A DNA stretch of 64,000 nt from Bin25 sp965221765 (lineage in GTDB: Bacteria > Bacteroidota > Bacteroidia > Flavobacteriales > Flavobacteriaceae): positions 1,302,001 to 1,366,000 of the forward strand of contig OZ244911.1 in the NCBI GenBank assembly GCA_965221765.1, read 5' to 3'. A program made the position numbers and the translations under genes. This document shows positions 49,025-59,104 of this stretch, in pieces. The notes beneath the pieces were generated by a model, which worked only from the letters and a program-made list of their open reading frames with translations, made no database searches and was not told where the DNA came from. The first letter of the stretch is position 1; the number at the start of each line of letters is the position of its first letter.

Positions 49025-49499
49025 TAAATTATGGTATCGAGTTAAAAACGAAGTGATACTTGGTTGATCTGTATGGTATAAAAAATCTTTTAAGGTTTGT
49101 ACTTCATCTAAATATAATAAGGTGGGTTTGGAAAGTAATAATGCTTCATTAAGAGTATTTGTTTCGGATACCGATGCTTTTGCGATATTCATTCTAAAGA
49201 CTTTCAAATCGATACCAAAAGACGTTTTAAACGCTTTTGGTCTTGTTTTTCTAGTCAATTTCGTGAATAATTCTTTGGGATCAAATAAACATGGATTGGA
49301 TAATTTCAACACTTCCCATAGCTTCTTTTGAGCTTATTGAATAGGTCCTTCGATTTAAGCAGTTTTTCCCACCCCCGGTGCCCCTTGAATCAAAAAACTA
49401 CTGCCCATATGATATTTGGAGGGGGCTTACAATCAAGCATCAAATATTTATAATTCCTTTTCCGGCTATGAAAACATTTGGCTGGGCCACGTTCAATCA
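49025..49499 (-). pseudogene. P-loop ATPase, copy 4 (5' part only, broken)
   Basis: The N-terminal half of the ATPase family, from IERGPAKCFH (TTG start near 49499) through a damaged Walker A region to LLYLDEVQTLKDFLYH and SITSFLTRYHNL, where the sequence stops abruptly at the inverted-repeat end of element 2. The rest of the gene is absent on the other side of the element. Frameshifts lie between 49320 and 49470. The disruption by element 2 gives a relative order of events: ATPase copy first, element insertion or recombination later. Confidence 0.82.
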
Positions 49500-49704
49500 A
49501 TAGGATGGTTTAATGGCCTATGAAGATAGTGTAAAATCACTCATTTTTAGCGTTTTAGGGTACGTATCATCAAATGGTTGATCTATTTTGGAACTGAAAA
49601 CGATAGGCTTTGGTATTGGTTCTGTCAGTTGGTGATTGAAGACATCCAAAATAAAAATCATCATCAAGGATTCGAGATTTGAATTTGTAATTTTGCCACC
49701 GACT

Positions 49705-50586
49705 ATGAAAAAATTTGAAATAACATCGGAGGTCGAAAAAGGAAATCCCTGGGCGATATTTTCTTCGAATATTCCTATTGGACCAAGACAAATAAAAACT
49801 TTTGAAAATATCGATTACACGGCCAATGCTCCATTGGCGGCACAATTATTTTATCTCCCTTTTGTTAAAAAAGTCAAAATAGGACCTAGTGAAATCCATG
49901 TGGAACGCTTTGATATTCTTGAATGGAGTGAAGTCAATGATGAAGTAGCACAACAAATTCAAGATTATTTAAATGATGGAGGAGTTGTTATTAAATTAGA
50001 AGAAAATGCCAAAGTGCCCATCAGTATTTATGCTGAAAGTACGCCCAATCCAAAGGCCATGAAATTTGTGGCCAATAAGCCCTTGGTAGACCAAACATAT
50101 GAATTCAAATCAGTCCAACATACCCCTAATGCCCCATTGGCCAAAAAACTATTTGAATTTGACCATGTAGAAGAAGTATTTTTTGATTCTAATTATATCT
50201 CAATTCAAAGCAATCAAGATTGGAATCAGCATTTTACACACCTCCGTGAATTCATCAAAGAGTATCTTGAATCAGGCAAGCCAGTGATTGATGGACCAAT
50301 CGATGAAAAGTATATCGTTTCATTGCGTCACCAAAAAGCCTTATCAGATATCGAAAAAGAAATCGTGAGTATTTTAGAAAACTATGTACAACCAGCGGTG
50401 GCGGCCGATGGGGGGAATATCGCCTTTGATACCTATGATCAGAAAAATAAAACCTTGAGTCTTATCCTTCAAGGAGCTTGCAGTGGTTGTCCATCATCAA
50501 CCTATACACTAAAAATGGGCATCGAAAACATGATGAAGCAAATGCTTCCTGGGAAAGTCAGAGAAGTGGTGGCCATCAATGGTTAA
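49705..50586 (+). CDS. Nfu/NifU-like iron-sulfur cluster carrier protein
   Basis: A 293-residue Fe-S scaffold. Two Nfu N-terminal-like domains come first (for example NAPLAAQLFYLPFVKKVKI and ESTPNPKAMKFVANKPL followed by NAPLAKKLFEF). The NifU C-terminal domain follows (about 205-293), with the cluster-binding pair Cys259 and Cys262 in GACSGCPSST. The frame is open from a TTG at 49636 that directly follows a stop; I prefer the ATG at 49705, although homologues usually have a little more N-terminal sequence and the upstream start cannot be excluded. It converges with tsaB, the stop codons overlapping. Confidence 0.92.
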   Translation: MKKFEITSEVEKGNPWAIFSSNIPIGPRQIKTFENIDYTANAPLAAQLFYLPFVKKVKIGPSEIHVERFDILEWSEVNDEVAQQIQDYLNDGGVVIKLEENAKVPISIYAESTPNPKAMKFVANKPLVDQTYEFKSVQHTPNAPLAKKLFEFDHVEEVFFDSNYISIQSNQDWNQHFTHLREFIKEYLESGKPVIDGPIDEKYIVSLRHQKALSDIEKEIVSILENYVQPAVAADGGNIAFDTYDQKNKTLSLILQGACSGCPSSTYTLKMGIENMMKQMLPGKVREVVAING

Positions 50587-51266
50587 TGGACTTCACGCTT
50601 TTTTGGTTTGGTTGGACGGAATTCTCTCAAATAAAATGGTTCAAAGTCGCTAGTTGTTTCAAACGCTTTGGCACAATATTTTCTGTAAGCTAGTCGTATC
50701 ATGTCTCTTGAAGAAGGGTATTGAACTCTAGGAATGTACTGGGCCTTAAAGTGGGGTAAAAGAGATTTTAATTTTGTTTGTCCATCGCCAACTATTTTTA
50801 ATTGTTTTCCTTTTGAAAGAGCTATGATGGATGGATGTTCTAAATTTTCAAACCATGTCGGTTGTACAATCTCTTTAGAATCATCTAATAACAAAGCAAA
50901 GAGATTGGATTTTCGAGCATCTAAAATGGATAATATCAATTCATTAGAATCTGCTGGTACACTTTGAGCCGTTATTTCTAGGGTATTGATGCCAATCAAG
51001 GGAATCTTTAAAGCATAACAAAATCCCTTGGCGGCACTGACCCCAATTCGAAGTCCAGTAAACGAACCAGGTCCTTTGCTGACGGCAACCGCTTTAAGCG
51101 ATTTTGGCAGGACCTGGTTATTTTCTAATACCTCTTTGATAAAAGGATGTAGCAATTCACTATGACGATAGTCCAAAGAAAATAATTCTTTACATTGAAT
51201 CAATTGACCTTGATGAGCCAATGACACAGAACAGTTTTTGGTTGAAGATTCAATATGAAGAATCAA
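50583..51266 (-). CDS. tsaB: TsaB, tRNA threonylcarbamoyladenosine biosynthesis protein
   Basis: A 227-residue ASKHA-fold protein that forms the t6A37 tRNA modification complex with TsaD and TsaE. The hallmarks MILHIESSTKNCSVSL at the start and AVSKGPGSFTGLRIGVSAAKG (split by the family's GPGSFTGLRIG core) are clear. The length is typical. It lies 18 bases downstream of the TolC-like gene and so could be the last gene of the efflux operon, which is a positional and not a functional link. Confidence 0.94.
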   Translation of the reverse strand: MILHIESSTKNCSVSLAHQGQLIQCKELFSLDYRHSELLHPFIKEVLENNQVLPKSLKAVAVSKGPGSFTGLRIGVSAAKGFCYALKIPLIGINTLEITAQSVPADSNELILSILDARKSNLFALLLDDSKEIVQPTWFENLEHPSIIALSKGKQLKIVGDGQTKLKSLLPHFKAQYIPRVQYPSSRDMIRLAYRKYCAKAFETTSDFEPFYLREFRPTKPKKREVH

Positions 51267-51284
51267 TCGAATAAAATAATCTGG

Positions 51285-52733
51285 TTATTCTGAAGGACTG
51301 ATAATATCATCGGCATTCAAAGGAAGACCAAAATACAGTTCTAATACTTTTAATTTAAAAATATAATCGTATTTGGTTCTAATGACATCGGATGAAGCGA
51401 TTTCGTACCGTTGCTGGGCTTGGACTAATTCAAATGAGTTGAGCGTTCCGGCTTGAAATCGGTTTTGTGCTACTTGGTATGCATTTTCTCTAAAAGTTTC
51501 GGTTCTTAAACTAGCCTGATACAATCTAAAAGCACCCCGAGCGGCATTATAAGCTTCATGGATGGTCGATTCAAAATTTAAACGATCTTGTTGATATTGC
51601 TGTTCAGTTTTTTGTAGATTAATCAAATTGCGATGGACACGGGATCGCGCTGATTTTCCATTGAAAATTGGAATAGAAAGATTTAATCCAAAATTATGCC
51701 CATCGTTTAATGTCCATTGATCAAAAAAGGGTCTGGGACCAACCACCTCTGTTTCATTGATTTGGGTGATGACTCGTTGACCAGTATCTTCTACAATTCC
51801 AATAGGACGATTAACTGAAGTTTCAGTACTGATTCGGCGATCGCTGTATGATATTCTAGTATTATAACCGTAAAAAGCATTGATTGTCGGCAGTAAAAAA
51901 GTTTTACTGATGGCCAAATCAGAAGCTGCTATGTCCACATTGGTTTTTGAAATTTTAATGGTGGCTCTCGTTTCCACGGCTGTTTTAAAAATATCTTTAG
52001 GATCCTCGGATAGGATTAATGAAAAAGGAACATTGAATTGTTCATTGCCAATATCAAAGTTTTCATAATCCGTAATCAGTAGCATTTGAGCCAAAGAAAG
52101 TTTGGATATGCGTAAATTATTTTCTGCCACAATCAGAGTTTGCTCTTGAGAAGCGATATTGGCTTCTAATTCATACACTTCACTAGGAATGACAACCCCT
52201 GCTTGAATGAGATTTTTTGTTCTTTCTAATTCTGTTTTTGATAATGCTAATTGAATTTGGTTGACCTGATAGAGTTCTCGATTAAGCATCACTTGTAAAT
52301 ACGCATTGGCCACTAGAATTCGGATATTATCTTTGATTTCTTGAAGATTGAGATTTCGAGATAAAATATTGAGATTACTACGATGAATCTCTAAAAAATT
52401 TCTATGGCCACTGTAGAGATTATTATTCATCGAAATCCTTGCGGAAGAAAATTGAGTGGTGATATTTTCTAAAATCCCCGTAGTGATGTTTTGATTAAGA
52501 CCAATATTCCACGAGTGATTTAATCCAGCATTAATCGTTGGAAAAAAACTCGTTTTGGCTTCTTGATTATCGATTTTAGCATTTTCAACATCTAACAAGG
52601 CTTGTTTGATGGCAATTGAATTTTCATTCGCCAGCGCAAGACATTCCATAAGCGTATATTGGGTCTTTTGACTATGAGTGATAAAAGTGATTGATAATGC
52701 AAGGCCAATAAAAAAAGATCGATGAATTTTCAT
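51285..52733 (-). CDS. TolC-family outer-membrane efflux protein
   Basis: A 482-residue outer-membrane factor with signal peptide (MKIHRSFFIGLALSITFITHSQ) and two OEP repeats rich in coiled-coil helices (NIRILVANAYLQVMLNRELYQV; NLQKTEQQYQQDRLNFESTI). The C-terminal sequence ends in the usual repeat region VAQNRFQAGTLNSFELVQAQ. It is the exit channel for the MacA/MacB-like pump encoded immediately upstream in the same operon (16-base gap to the adaptor gene). Confidence 0.93.
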   Translation of the reverse strand: MKIHRSFFIGLALSITFITHSQKTQYTLMECLALANENSIAIKQALLDVENAKIDNQEAKTSFFPTINAGLNHSWNIGLNQNITTGILENITTQFSSARISMNNNLYSGHRNFLEIHRSNLNILSRNLNLQEIKDNIRILVANAYLQVMLNRELYQVNQIQLALSKTELERTKNLIQAGVVIPSEVYELEANIASQEQTLIVAENNLRISKLSLAQMLLITDYENFDIGNEQFNVPFSLILSEDPKDIFKTAVETRATIKISKTNVDIAASDLAISKTFLLPTINAFYGYNTRISYSDRRISTETSVNRPIGIVEDTGQRVITQINETEVVGPRPFFDQWTLNDGHNFGLNLSIPIFNGKSARSRVHRNLINLQKTEQQYQQDRLNFESTIHEAYNAARGAFRLYQASLRTETFRENAYQVAQNRFQAGTLNSFELVQAQQRYEIASSDVIRTKYDYIFKLKVLELYFGLPLNADDIISPSE

Positions 52734-52748
52734 GAAATTAAAATGCGA

Positions 52749-53873
52749 TTAATTCGATTCTCGGTTATCAGCACTAACTTTTCTAGATTCGGTCTTATTC
52801 CAGATTTTGATGTTGTCTTCGATTGTGACCCCTTCTAAAATTTCGACCATAATCCCATCCGATATTCCTAATTCAACATTTCGTCTTTCATAACGTTGAT
52901 CACCAATTTCAATTTCGACATAGGGCTGTTCGGTATTTCGATCAAAACGCAATAAGGCTTCAGAAATAGCCATGATGCTATCTTTTCGTTCTAAGATTAG
53001 TGATGCATTGGCACTATAGCCTGCTCTAACAAAAAGACTGTCATTTAAAAAGACATCTCCTTTAATTTTAAATTGAACGGCCCCCTCTTTTTCAGTTCCT
53101 TTGGGAGCTATAAATTTTAGCATGGCATCAAAAGCATGATCTTCGATGGCTCCCAAATTAACACTGAGATCCATTCCAATGGCTAGCTTTCCGACTTCAG
53201 CTTCATCCACATGACCTTCAAAAATCATTTTATTGAGATCGGCGATGGTTGCGATGGTCGTTCCATCATTAAATGTGTTACTTTCAATGACTTGATCTCC
53301 TTCTTTTATTGGAATTTCTAAAATGGTCCCTGTAATAGTAGATCGGATATTGGTATTGGCTGATTGGGATCCACCGGCGGTCCCCAATTGAATAATTCGT
53401 AAATCACTAGAGGCATTATTAGAATCATTTTGGGCTCTTTGATATCTCAATTCAGCATTTTCATATTCTTGGCGTGATATGATTTCTTTTTCAAACAGAT
53501 CCTTGCTTCGGTTGTATTCGATTTCAGCATTGCGTAATTCTACTATGGCATTATTAACACGTCCCCTGGCTGAGTTCAAACTCTGTTCATTGGGGACTAC
53601 TTTAACAGTGGCTAGCAATTGACCTGTTTTCACCAAATCGCCTTCTTCAACATATAATTGGTCAATAATACCGGAGATTTGAGGTTTGACTTCTACTTCA
53701 TCTTCTGGAATGACTTTTCCAGTAATCACTGTTTTTTTTTCAATAGAAGTAAAGGTTGGACTTTCAGTATCAAAATCAATAGCCGATCGACTATTGGTTT
53801 TGATAAAATAGGCAATGGCTAATAAGACCAAGATACCAAGTACACCAAATAAGATTTTATAAATCAATTTCAT
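52749..53873 (-). CDS. MacA/HlyD-family periplasmic adaptor protein
   Basis: A 374-residue membrane-fusion adaptor. One N-terminal membrane anchor (about residues 4-22, IYKILFGVLGILVLLAIAYF), split lipoyl domain (KPQISGIIDQLYVEEGDLV and TGTILEIPIKEGDQV), a helical hairpin (LRNAEIEYNRSKDLFEKEII) and beta-barrel segments follow. It bridges the ABC permeases and the TolC-like channel. A 27-base gap separates it from the upstream permease. Confidence 0.93.
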   Translation of the reverse strand: MKLIYKILFGVLGILVLLAIAYFIKTNSRSAIDFDTESPTFTSIEKKTVITGKVIPEDEVEVKPQISGIIDQLYVEEGDLVKTGQLLATVKVVPNEQSLNSARGRVNNAIVELRNAEIEYNRSKDLFEKEIISRQEYENAELRYQRAQNDSNNASSDLRIIQLGTAGGSQSANTNIRSTITGTILEIPIKEGDQVIESNTFNDGTTIATIADLNKMIFEGHVDEAEVGKLAIGMDLSVNLGAIEDHAFDAMLKFIAPKGTEKEGAVQFKIKGDVFLNDSLFVRAGYSANASLILERKDSIMAISEALLRFDRNTEQPYVEIEIGDQRYERRNVELGISDGIMVEILEGVTIEDNIKIWNKTESRKVSADNRESN

Positions 53874-53900
53874 TATAGAACATTTATATAGTTTATCGCG

Positions 53901-55175
53901 TTATTGTTCTCTAAGGGCATCGATGGGACGAATACTAATAGCTCTTTGGGCAGGAATCAATCCGATCAGGGTGCTCAATAATACCATTAAAATCACTACC
54001 CCCAATAAATAGATTAATGGAACGGTGGGATTGGTATAGGGAAAATCTTCGAGATTTTGAGTTGCTAAATTGATAATAGCCAATAAACCAGCACCGCAAA
54101 CTATTCCCATGGCCCCCGCAAGTAAAGTCAAAAAGATATTTTCGATGATGATTTGAATCTTAACTTCTCCAGGTGTGGCCCCAATGGCCCGACGAATCCC
54201 AATTTCTTTGGTTCGTTCTTTGACTGAAATCAGAGAAATATTTCCGATGCCAATCACGCCGGCAAGGAGAGTGGCAATCCCTACAATCAAAGAAATAAAA
54301 GTCATCCCATTGGCAAATCCCTTGATTTGATTAAAGTTTTCTCCTAAATTAAATGATCCAAAAGCACGGTTATCTTCAGGAGATACTCGGTGTTTCCTCT
54401 TTAATGCATAGATAATGTCTTTTTCTACTTCGATAACATCGACATCATCATATGCTGCGATTGAAAACCATCCGACAGAATCACCTGTATTATAAATTTT
54501 TCGAAAGGTTTCAAAGGGGATAAAAATATCACCGGCTTCTTCAAAACCACCCCCAAGAACATACTTATGAACACCAATGACTTGGAAATAAATATTATCA
54601 ATTTGAATGTATTGGCCCACGGGATCTTCTCCTTCTTCAAATAGTTCTTCGGCGACTTGTTCTCCAATAACAGCAACTTTTCGGGTGTTGATCATGTCTT
54701 GATGATTGATAAATCGACCGTTTTCAAAGATTCGTTTGGTCGCTATTTTTGTAAATTCAGGAAAATCACCATAAATATTATAATTATTGGTTTGATTATT
54801 TCGTTGGACAACAGCCGCTGATGAACCGAATACCCCTCGATTATGCCTTGGTGCGATAAATTGAATCTCAGGAACTTGCTTTCTCAAGTATTCGACATCA
54901 GAAAGTTTTAACTCAATAGTCCGTCCTATTTTAAAACCTTCATAAGGAAGGCTAGTAGACTGAGCCCATACAAACATGGAATTCATGGCAATATTTTGAA
55001 AAAGTTTTTCAAAACCATTGTCTAAACCTTTGGCAGATCCCGATAAAGCGATATAAATAAAAACGCCCCATAAAACTCCAATAATGGTGATCACAGTTCT
55101 GGTTTTATTATGACTGATTGAACCAAAAATCTCTTGCCACGTATCTCGGTCGAATATTACCCTTAAACTACTCAT
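53901..55175 (-). CDS. MacB-like ABC transporter permease (second of two)
   Basis: A 424-residue permease with an N-terminal transmembrane segment (about 28-47), a large periplasmic MacB_PCD domain and a C-terminal FtsX unit of three transmembrane segments (about 290-410), including the conserved SLISVKERTKEIGIRRAIGATP loop. The ATPase is encoded separately, unlike fused E. coli MacB. The first bases overlap the preceding permease by eight, so the two are coupled and probably form a heterodimer. Confidence 0.92.
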   Translation of the reverse strand: MSSLRVIFDRDTWQEIFGSISHNKTRTVITIIGVLWGVFIYIALSGSAKGLDNGFEKLFQNIAMNSMFVWAQSTSLPYEGFKIGRTIELKLSDVEYLRKQVPEIQFIAPRHNRGVFGSSAAVVQRNNQTNNYNIYGDFPEFTKIATKRIFENGRFINHQDMINTRKVAVIGEQVAEELFEEGEDPVGQYIQIDNIYFQVIGVHKYVLGGGFEEAGDIFIPFETFRKIYNTGDSVGWFSIAAYDDVDVIEVEKDIIYALKRKHRVSPEDNRAFGSFNLGENFNQIKGFANGMTFISLIVGIATLLAGVIGIGNISLISVKERTKEIGIRRAIGATPGEVKIQIIIENIFLTLLAGAMGIVCGAGLLAIINLATQNLEDFPYTNPTVPLIYLLGVVILMVLLSTLIGLIPAQRAISIRPIDALREQ

Positions 55176-56397
55176 CTCTCAAAGCAACGATGGGTTTTAT
55201 TGAAGCGGCTCTTTTGGCGGGGATATAACCTGCTATCCCACCACAAACAATCAATATAATAGTTGCAAAGATTGCTGTATTTAGATTGATATAAGGGTCC
55301 GTGATAAAATAATCAATCAAGACATCACCTAGACTGGAAAGGGCTATAATCCCTAAAAACAATCCTATATACCCAGAGAATGTAGTAATTAAAATAGATT
55401 CTTGTAGTACCATAGTAATGACACTTCTTGGAGAGGCTCCAATAGCTTTGCGAATGCCCAATTCCTTGGTACGCTCCTTAACCACAAAAACCATGATATT
55501 AGAAATACCAATGATTCCTGCAATCAGAGTCCCAATGCCTACAACACTCACAATGGTCTGAAGGACATTTGCAAATTGTTGATTTTGTTTTAATCGATCA
55601 GCCAAATTATTTATCCATATACCGCGGGGATCTCTTGGTGAGATTATTTTTTTTTCTTTTAAATAATCCCGAAGTTCATTTTCAAACATGATAGAGCCAG
55701 CATGACCCAATTCTTTTCGAAATGTGACGGCAAACATGCTGATTTGATCGGTATTTTTATTAATGAGTTGTTGCGTGGTATAAGGAGTGTAGATGGTCCT
55801 TTCCACATTATCTCCACCACTATCTTGGAAAACCCCTATCACTTTGTACGCAAAACCATTTAAATCGATATACTCTCCTACAGCATCTAGTTTTCCAAAT
55901 AAATCCAAAGCCACTAGTCTTCCAATAACAGCGTGCTTTTCTCGTCCAATTAAATCTTGCTGATTAATATAACGGCCATGCATCATGATGGTTCTTTCGA
56001 TGTATTGATGATCAGGGCCTATACTAATATTGCGATAATTATCGCTTTGGTATTTATAAGTAGCTCTAACTGAAGAAAAAATTCGAGGCGTTATATATTC
56101 GAGAAAATAACTAAAGTCCTCCTTAATATCAGTAATATCCGAGTTAGTAAATTCTATTTTACGCCCTGATTTATATCCCATGTACGGAATAGAAGTGCGA
56201 CCGGGACGTACAAAAAGCACATTTTCAGCATCATCAATAAAAAATTGTTGAAAGGTATTTTTTAGTCCATTGCCTAATCCAAAAAGAATAACAAAAATAA
56301 AAATTCCTAAGGCGACTGTAAATCCAGAAAGGACCGTTCTCAATTTATTTTTTTGGATGGTTTCAAAAATTTCAATCCAACGGTCTCGATCAAGCAT
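55168..56397 (-). CDS. MacB-like ABC transporter permease (first of two)
   Basis: A 409-residue paralogue of the following permease with the same layout: N-terminal segment (LRTVLSGFTVALGIFIFVIL), periplasmic domain, and C-terminal FtsX domain with FVVKERTKELGIRKAIGASP. Such duplicated permeases next to one ATPase are usual in Bacteroidota and would export a small molecule or peptide, or act on envelope lipids. The substrate is not evident. Confidence 0.92.
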   Translation of the reverse strand: MLDRDRWIEIFETIQKNKLRTVLSGFTVALGIFIFVILFGLGNGLKNTFQQFFIDDAENVLFVRPGRTSIPYMGYKSGRKIEFTNSDITDIKEDFSYFLEYITPRIFSSVRATYKYQSDNYRNISIGPDHQYIERTIMMHGRYINQQDLIGREKHAVIGRLVALDLFGKLDAVGEYIDLNGFAYKVIGVFQDSGGDNVERTIYTPYTTQQLINKNTDQISMFAVTFRKELGHAGSIMFENELRDYLKEKKIISPRDPRGIWINNLADRLKQNQQFANVLQTIVSVVGIGTLIAGIIGISNIMVFVVKERTKELGIRKAIGASPRSVITMVLQESILITTFSGYIGLFLGIIALSSLGDVLIDYFITDPYINLNTAIFATIILIVCGGIAGYIPAKRAASIKPIVALRDE

Positions 56398-56405
56398 GGA
56401 GGGTA

Positions 56406-57101
56406 TTATTTCTTGATGGCGTCGTGTGATGTCATGATATCTTCAGCGATTTCACCATCTCGTAATCTGATAATGCGCTGACACATTTGGGAAATATCTC
56501 TTTCATGGGTCACCACCAAAATGGTTTTTCCTTCATTATTGATTTCTTTAATCAAATCCATGACTTCATAAGAAGTTTTACTATCTAGTGCTCCAGTGGG
56601 CTCATCAGCAAGAACCACTTTAGGTTTTGATACGAGTGCTCTAGCAATGGCAACGCGCTGTTTTTGTCCACCAGATAATTCATTGGGCGGATGTTTAGCC
56701 CAGGGTTTTAATCCGACCCTTTCTAAGAGTTCCATAGCTGTTTTTTGTCTTTCTTTACGACCGATGCCCTGGTAGTAGAGGGGGAGAGCCACATTTTCTA
56801 GTGCACTTTTATAATTGATAAGATTAAACGATTGAAAAACAAATCCTAAAAAATCATTGCGATACCGTGCTGATTTTTTTTCAGTTAAATTTTTTATTTG
56901 AATTCCGTCTAATTGATAGATGCCTTTATCGGCAACATCAAGCATTCCCAAAATATTTAATAAGGTCGATTTCCCAGATCCAGAAGATCCCATAATGGCC
57001 ACTAATTCACCACGCTCCACTTCAAAATTGATTCCTTTCAATACCTGAAGAGCCGAATTCCCCATTTTATAGGATTTATGGATATCTTCAAGTTTTATCA
57101 T
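56406..57101 (-). CDS. ABC transporter ATP-binding protein (MacB/LolD-like)
   Basis: A 231-residue nucleotide-binding subunit, first gene of the pump operon. Walker A GSSGSGKST (38-46), Q-loop FQSFNLI, signature LSGGQKQR (142 onward) and Walker B VVLADEPTGALD with the H-loop VVTHERD are complete. Eight bases separate it from the first permease. The operon order is ATPase, permease, permease, adaptor, TolC, TsaB. No clear promoter motif was found in the upstream spacer. Confidence 0.95.
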   Translation of the reverse strand: MIKLEDIHKSYKMGNSALQVLKGINFEVERGELVAIMGSSGSGKSTLLNILGMLDVADKGIYQLDGIQIKNLTEKKSARYRNDFLGFVFQSFNLINYKSALENVALPLYYQGIGRKERQKTAMELLERVGLKPWAKHPPNELSGGQKQRVAIARALVSKPKVVLADEPTGALDSKTSYEVMDLIKEINNEGKTILVVTHERDISQMCQRIIRLRDGEIAEDIMTSHDAIKK

Positions 57102-57589
57102 TTTGATTTATGGGAATGTGAATCTTGTTAAAAGGAATCAATAGGCCGGTTAGGCTGTTTTATTAATCAAAACCGATTTTAATGTTGATTTGTTACATTG
57201 CAGTTAAAATAAATCGAAAAATTAAGCAGTTCATGCCAATAGAAGAAAGCCGTGCCAAATGAAGGTATTAATACTACAAATCCTTGGATATAGAGACCTC
57301 CGATCAAACGATTGGTAAATGGTTACTTTTAAGACTGCTAAGCATAAAGTTGTCGCCTATCGAAAACAAAATCATTCGGGTACATTGCAAAATATTCATC
57401 ACTGCATGGATGCTGATGGACATACAAATACAGTCGATTTTTTGATCTAATCTAAATAGTCGTTCCTTAAAAACTCTTTTTTATCCGTTGTCGTTAACTT
57501 ATTTTTATTATCGGAGTTTTTTGAGCTGAATATGGAGACCACCTGAAAAAGCAAAAAGAACCTCTTGAATTAGTGGTTCCATGAAGTTC
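57102..57589. other. spacer with an IS6-like transposase scrap
   Basis: The plus strand around 57330-57450 gives VVAYRKQNHSGTLQNIHHC then MDADGHTNTVDFLI, close to the IS6/IS26 DDE motif (R/A)IDxxGxTVDFxL, ending at stops. No other gene is seen. The upstream regulatory region of the efflux operon must lie in the first half of this spacer. Confidence 0.4.
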
Positions 57590-58790
57590 TTCAAATGCCA
57601 CCCTCTCCCAGCCAAATAGACATTGATGGTTGGGGATTGGACGCCCATCAGATCGTTTTATCCCATGCGATGTTCTGTTTTAAGATGGCCCATCAGCGGC
57701 TCCATGGCTGCTGGGCGTCGAAACTTTTTCCGCTCCTTTTGTTTTTGATAGGGGGGTATGGCTTTTCAATGGTTGACCTGGCATTGATCTCTTGGTGTTT
57801 CCCATCGGACGTCTTCCGAGTTCCCCTCGATCAACCACCAATTCTTTGAGAGCTCGCCCCACAATGGATTCGTGTTGTTCCAATAAGGGTGGGATGGTCT
57901 TACGGTCATGAGGGTTGCCCTCAAAAGCACCGATGGCCGCGATGATCATTTTCTGACCTCCCGTGGTCATCAGTCCCACGTTGTTTCCAAATGCATACGG
58001 TTGATGAGCTTTGCCTTTGGCCATAGCAGTCGTGAATGGCTGGTGGATGGCATTGATTTTGTTGTTATCAAATCACTGTTGATGGATGATTCGTTGGTAC
58101 CGATCGAGTTCTTTTTGGTATGGGCTCGGTTGCAGAGAGGGTAGTTTTCGTTTTCATTCCCGCACTGGTCGGCCGACAGGTCTTGCGATTAGACGTGGCC
58201 TTTTAGCTTTTTTAGCTCGTCGGGGAGGCTTCCCGTTAACGGTTTGACACCCCCGTTCTTTGGAGGGGTTGGCAACCGTCTGCCGTTGTTTTATTTTTTT
58301 TGGCCATCTAGTGGCATTGGTCGATGACTTTTTGATTCCGTTGGGCATCGGTCGGAAACCTCACGTTGTTCCCTGGTACGGTGGTATCTGATCAGACCAT
58401 CGATGAAGACTTCTTGATTTCCTTTTGATTTAAATGAACCGATTAAGCAAAGATCTTTTTCATGCCTGCTTGGCCAATACGGTCTCTAAAGTGACTCCCA
58501 TCAGAAGGATCGCCAGGGGGTTGGTGTTTCATGACATCAACACCCGTGAAGTACGGCAGGGTAGGGTTTTCAATCCACCGTTCCATGAGGGTTTGACCCC
58601 CTAGATGGTAAAGCCGTTTCAGCATACAACCACCCACCATCAACCCAATGGGCTTGACTAGACGGCCCTTTGGGGAATAAAAGGAACCAAAGGCGTTTTC
58701 AAAAAAAGACCAATCCATGGCATCAGCCAGCCACTTGATCTTATGTTTTGGATGGAGAATACGTTTAAATTCCCAGTCCAATAACTATAG
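57590..58790 (-). pseudogene. IS5-superfamily transposase, decayed (copy B, different subgroup)
   Basis: The N-terminal part is intact for 112 residues: ILHPKHKIKWLADAMDWSFF, YSPKGRLVKPIGLMVGGCML, then GDPSDGSHFRDRIGQAGM, typical of IS5-type DUF772 N-termini. A middle region in another frame is Arg/Lys-rich and damaged. The C-terminal catalytic part (KGKAHQPYAFGNNVGLMTTG, FEGNPHDRKTIPPLL, DRGELGRRPMG) is again in frame. Frameshifts separate the three parts. It is GC-richer than its surroundings. Confidence 0.82.
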
Positions 58791-59104
58791 GGCTGTTGGG
58801 GGGCTATTTTTTTGATTATTTCTACAAGGTTTTGAGACCAAGATACGCATTTCCTTGCAGATTTAAACACTAGAATGTAACCATTCAATCCCCCATATAA
58901 TAGGGACTAGAGACTATATTTGGACTTTTTAAGGAGCGACTAAATAAAGAGTTGCAAGGCAAATAGAAATTACATGAACAAAATATACTTCATCGCCAGG
59001 ATGGAATTTAGGTACAGATTGAATTATAGATACTTGGTGATTATAAAAAATAGGGCATACGGTTAGTCCTTAAGACAATCTACTTTCGAATAAATGAATA
59101 TTTG
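58791..59104. other. short spacer, no gene seen
   Basis: No recognisable coding sequence. TATATTTG at 58915-58922 matches the Bacteroidota -7 motif on the plus strand and could once have served the broken nuclease gene that follows. Confidence 0.35.

Noticed and set aside
48968..49312. Apparent 114-residue protein combining ATPase text with a novel C-terminus
   Set aside because: The C-terminus is the repeat end of element 2, so this is a truncated pseudogene, not a fusion.
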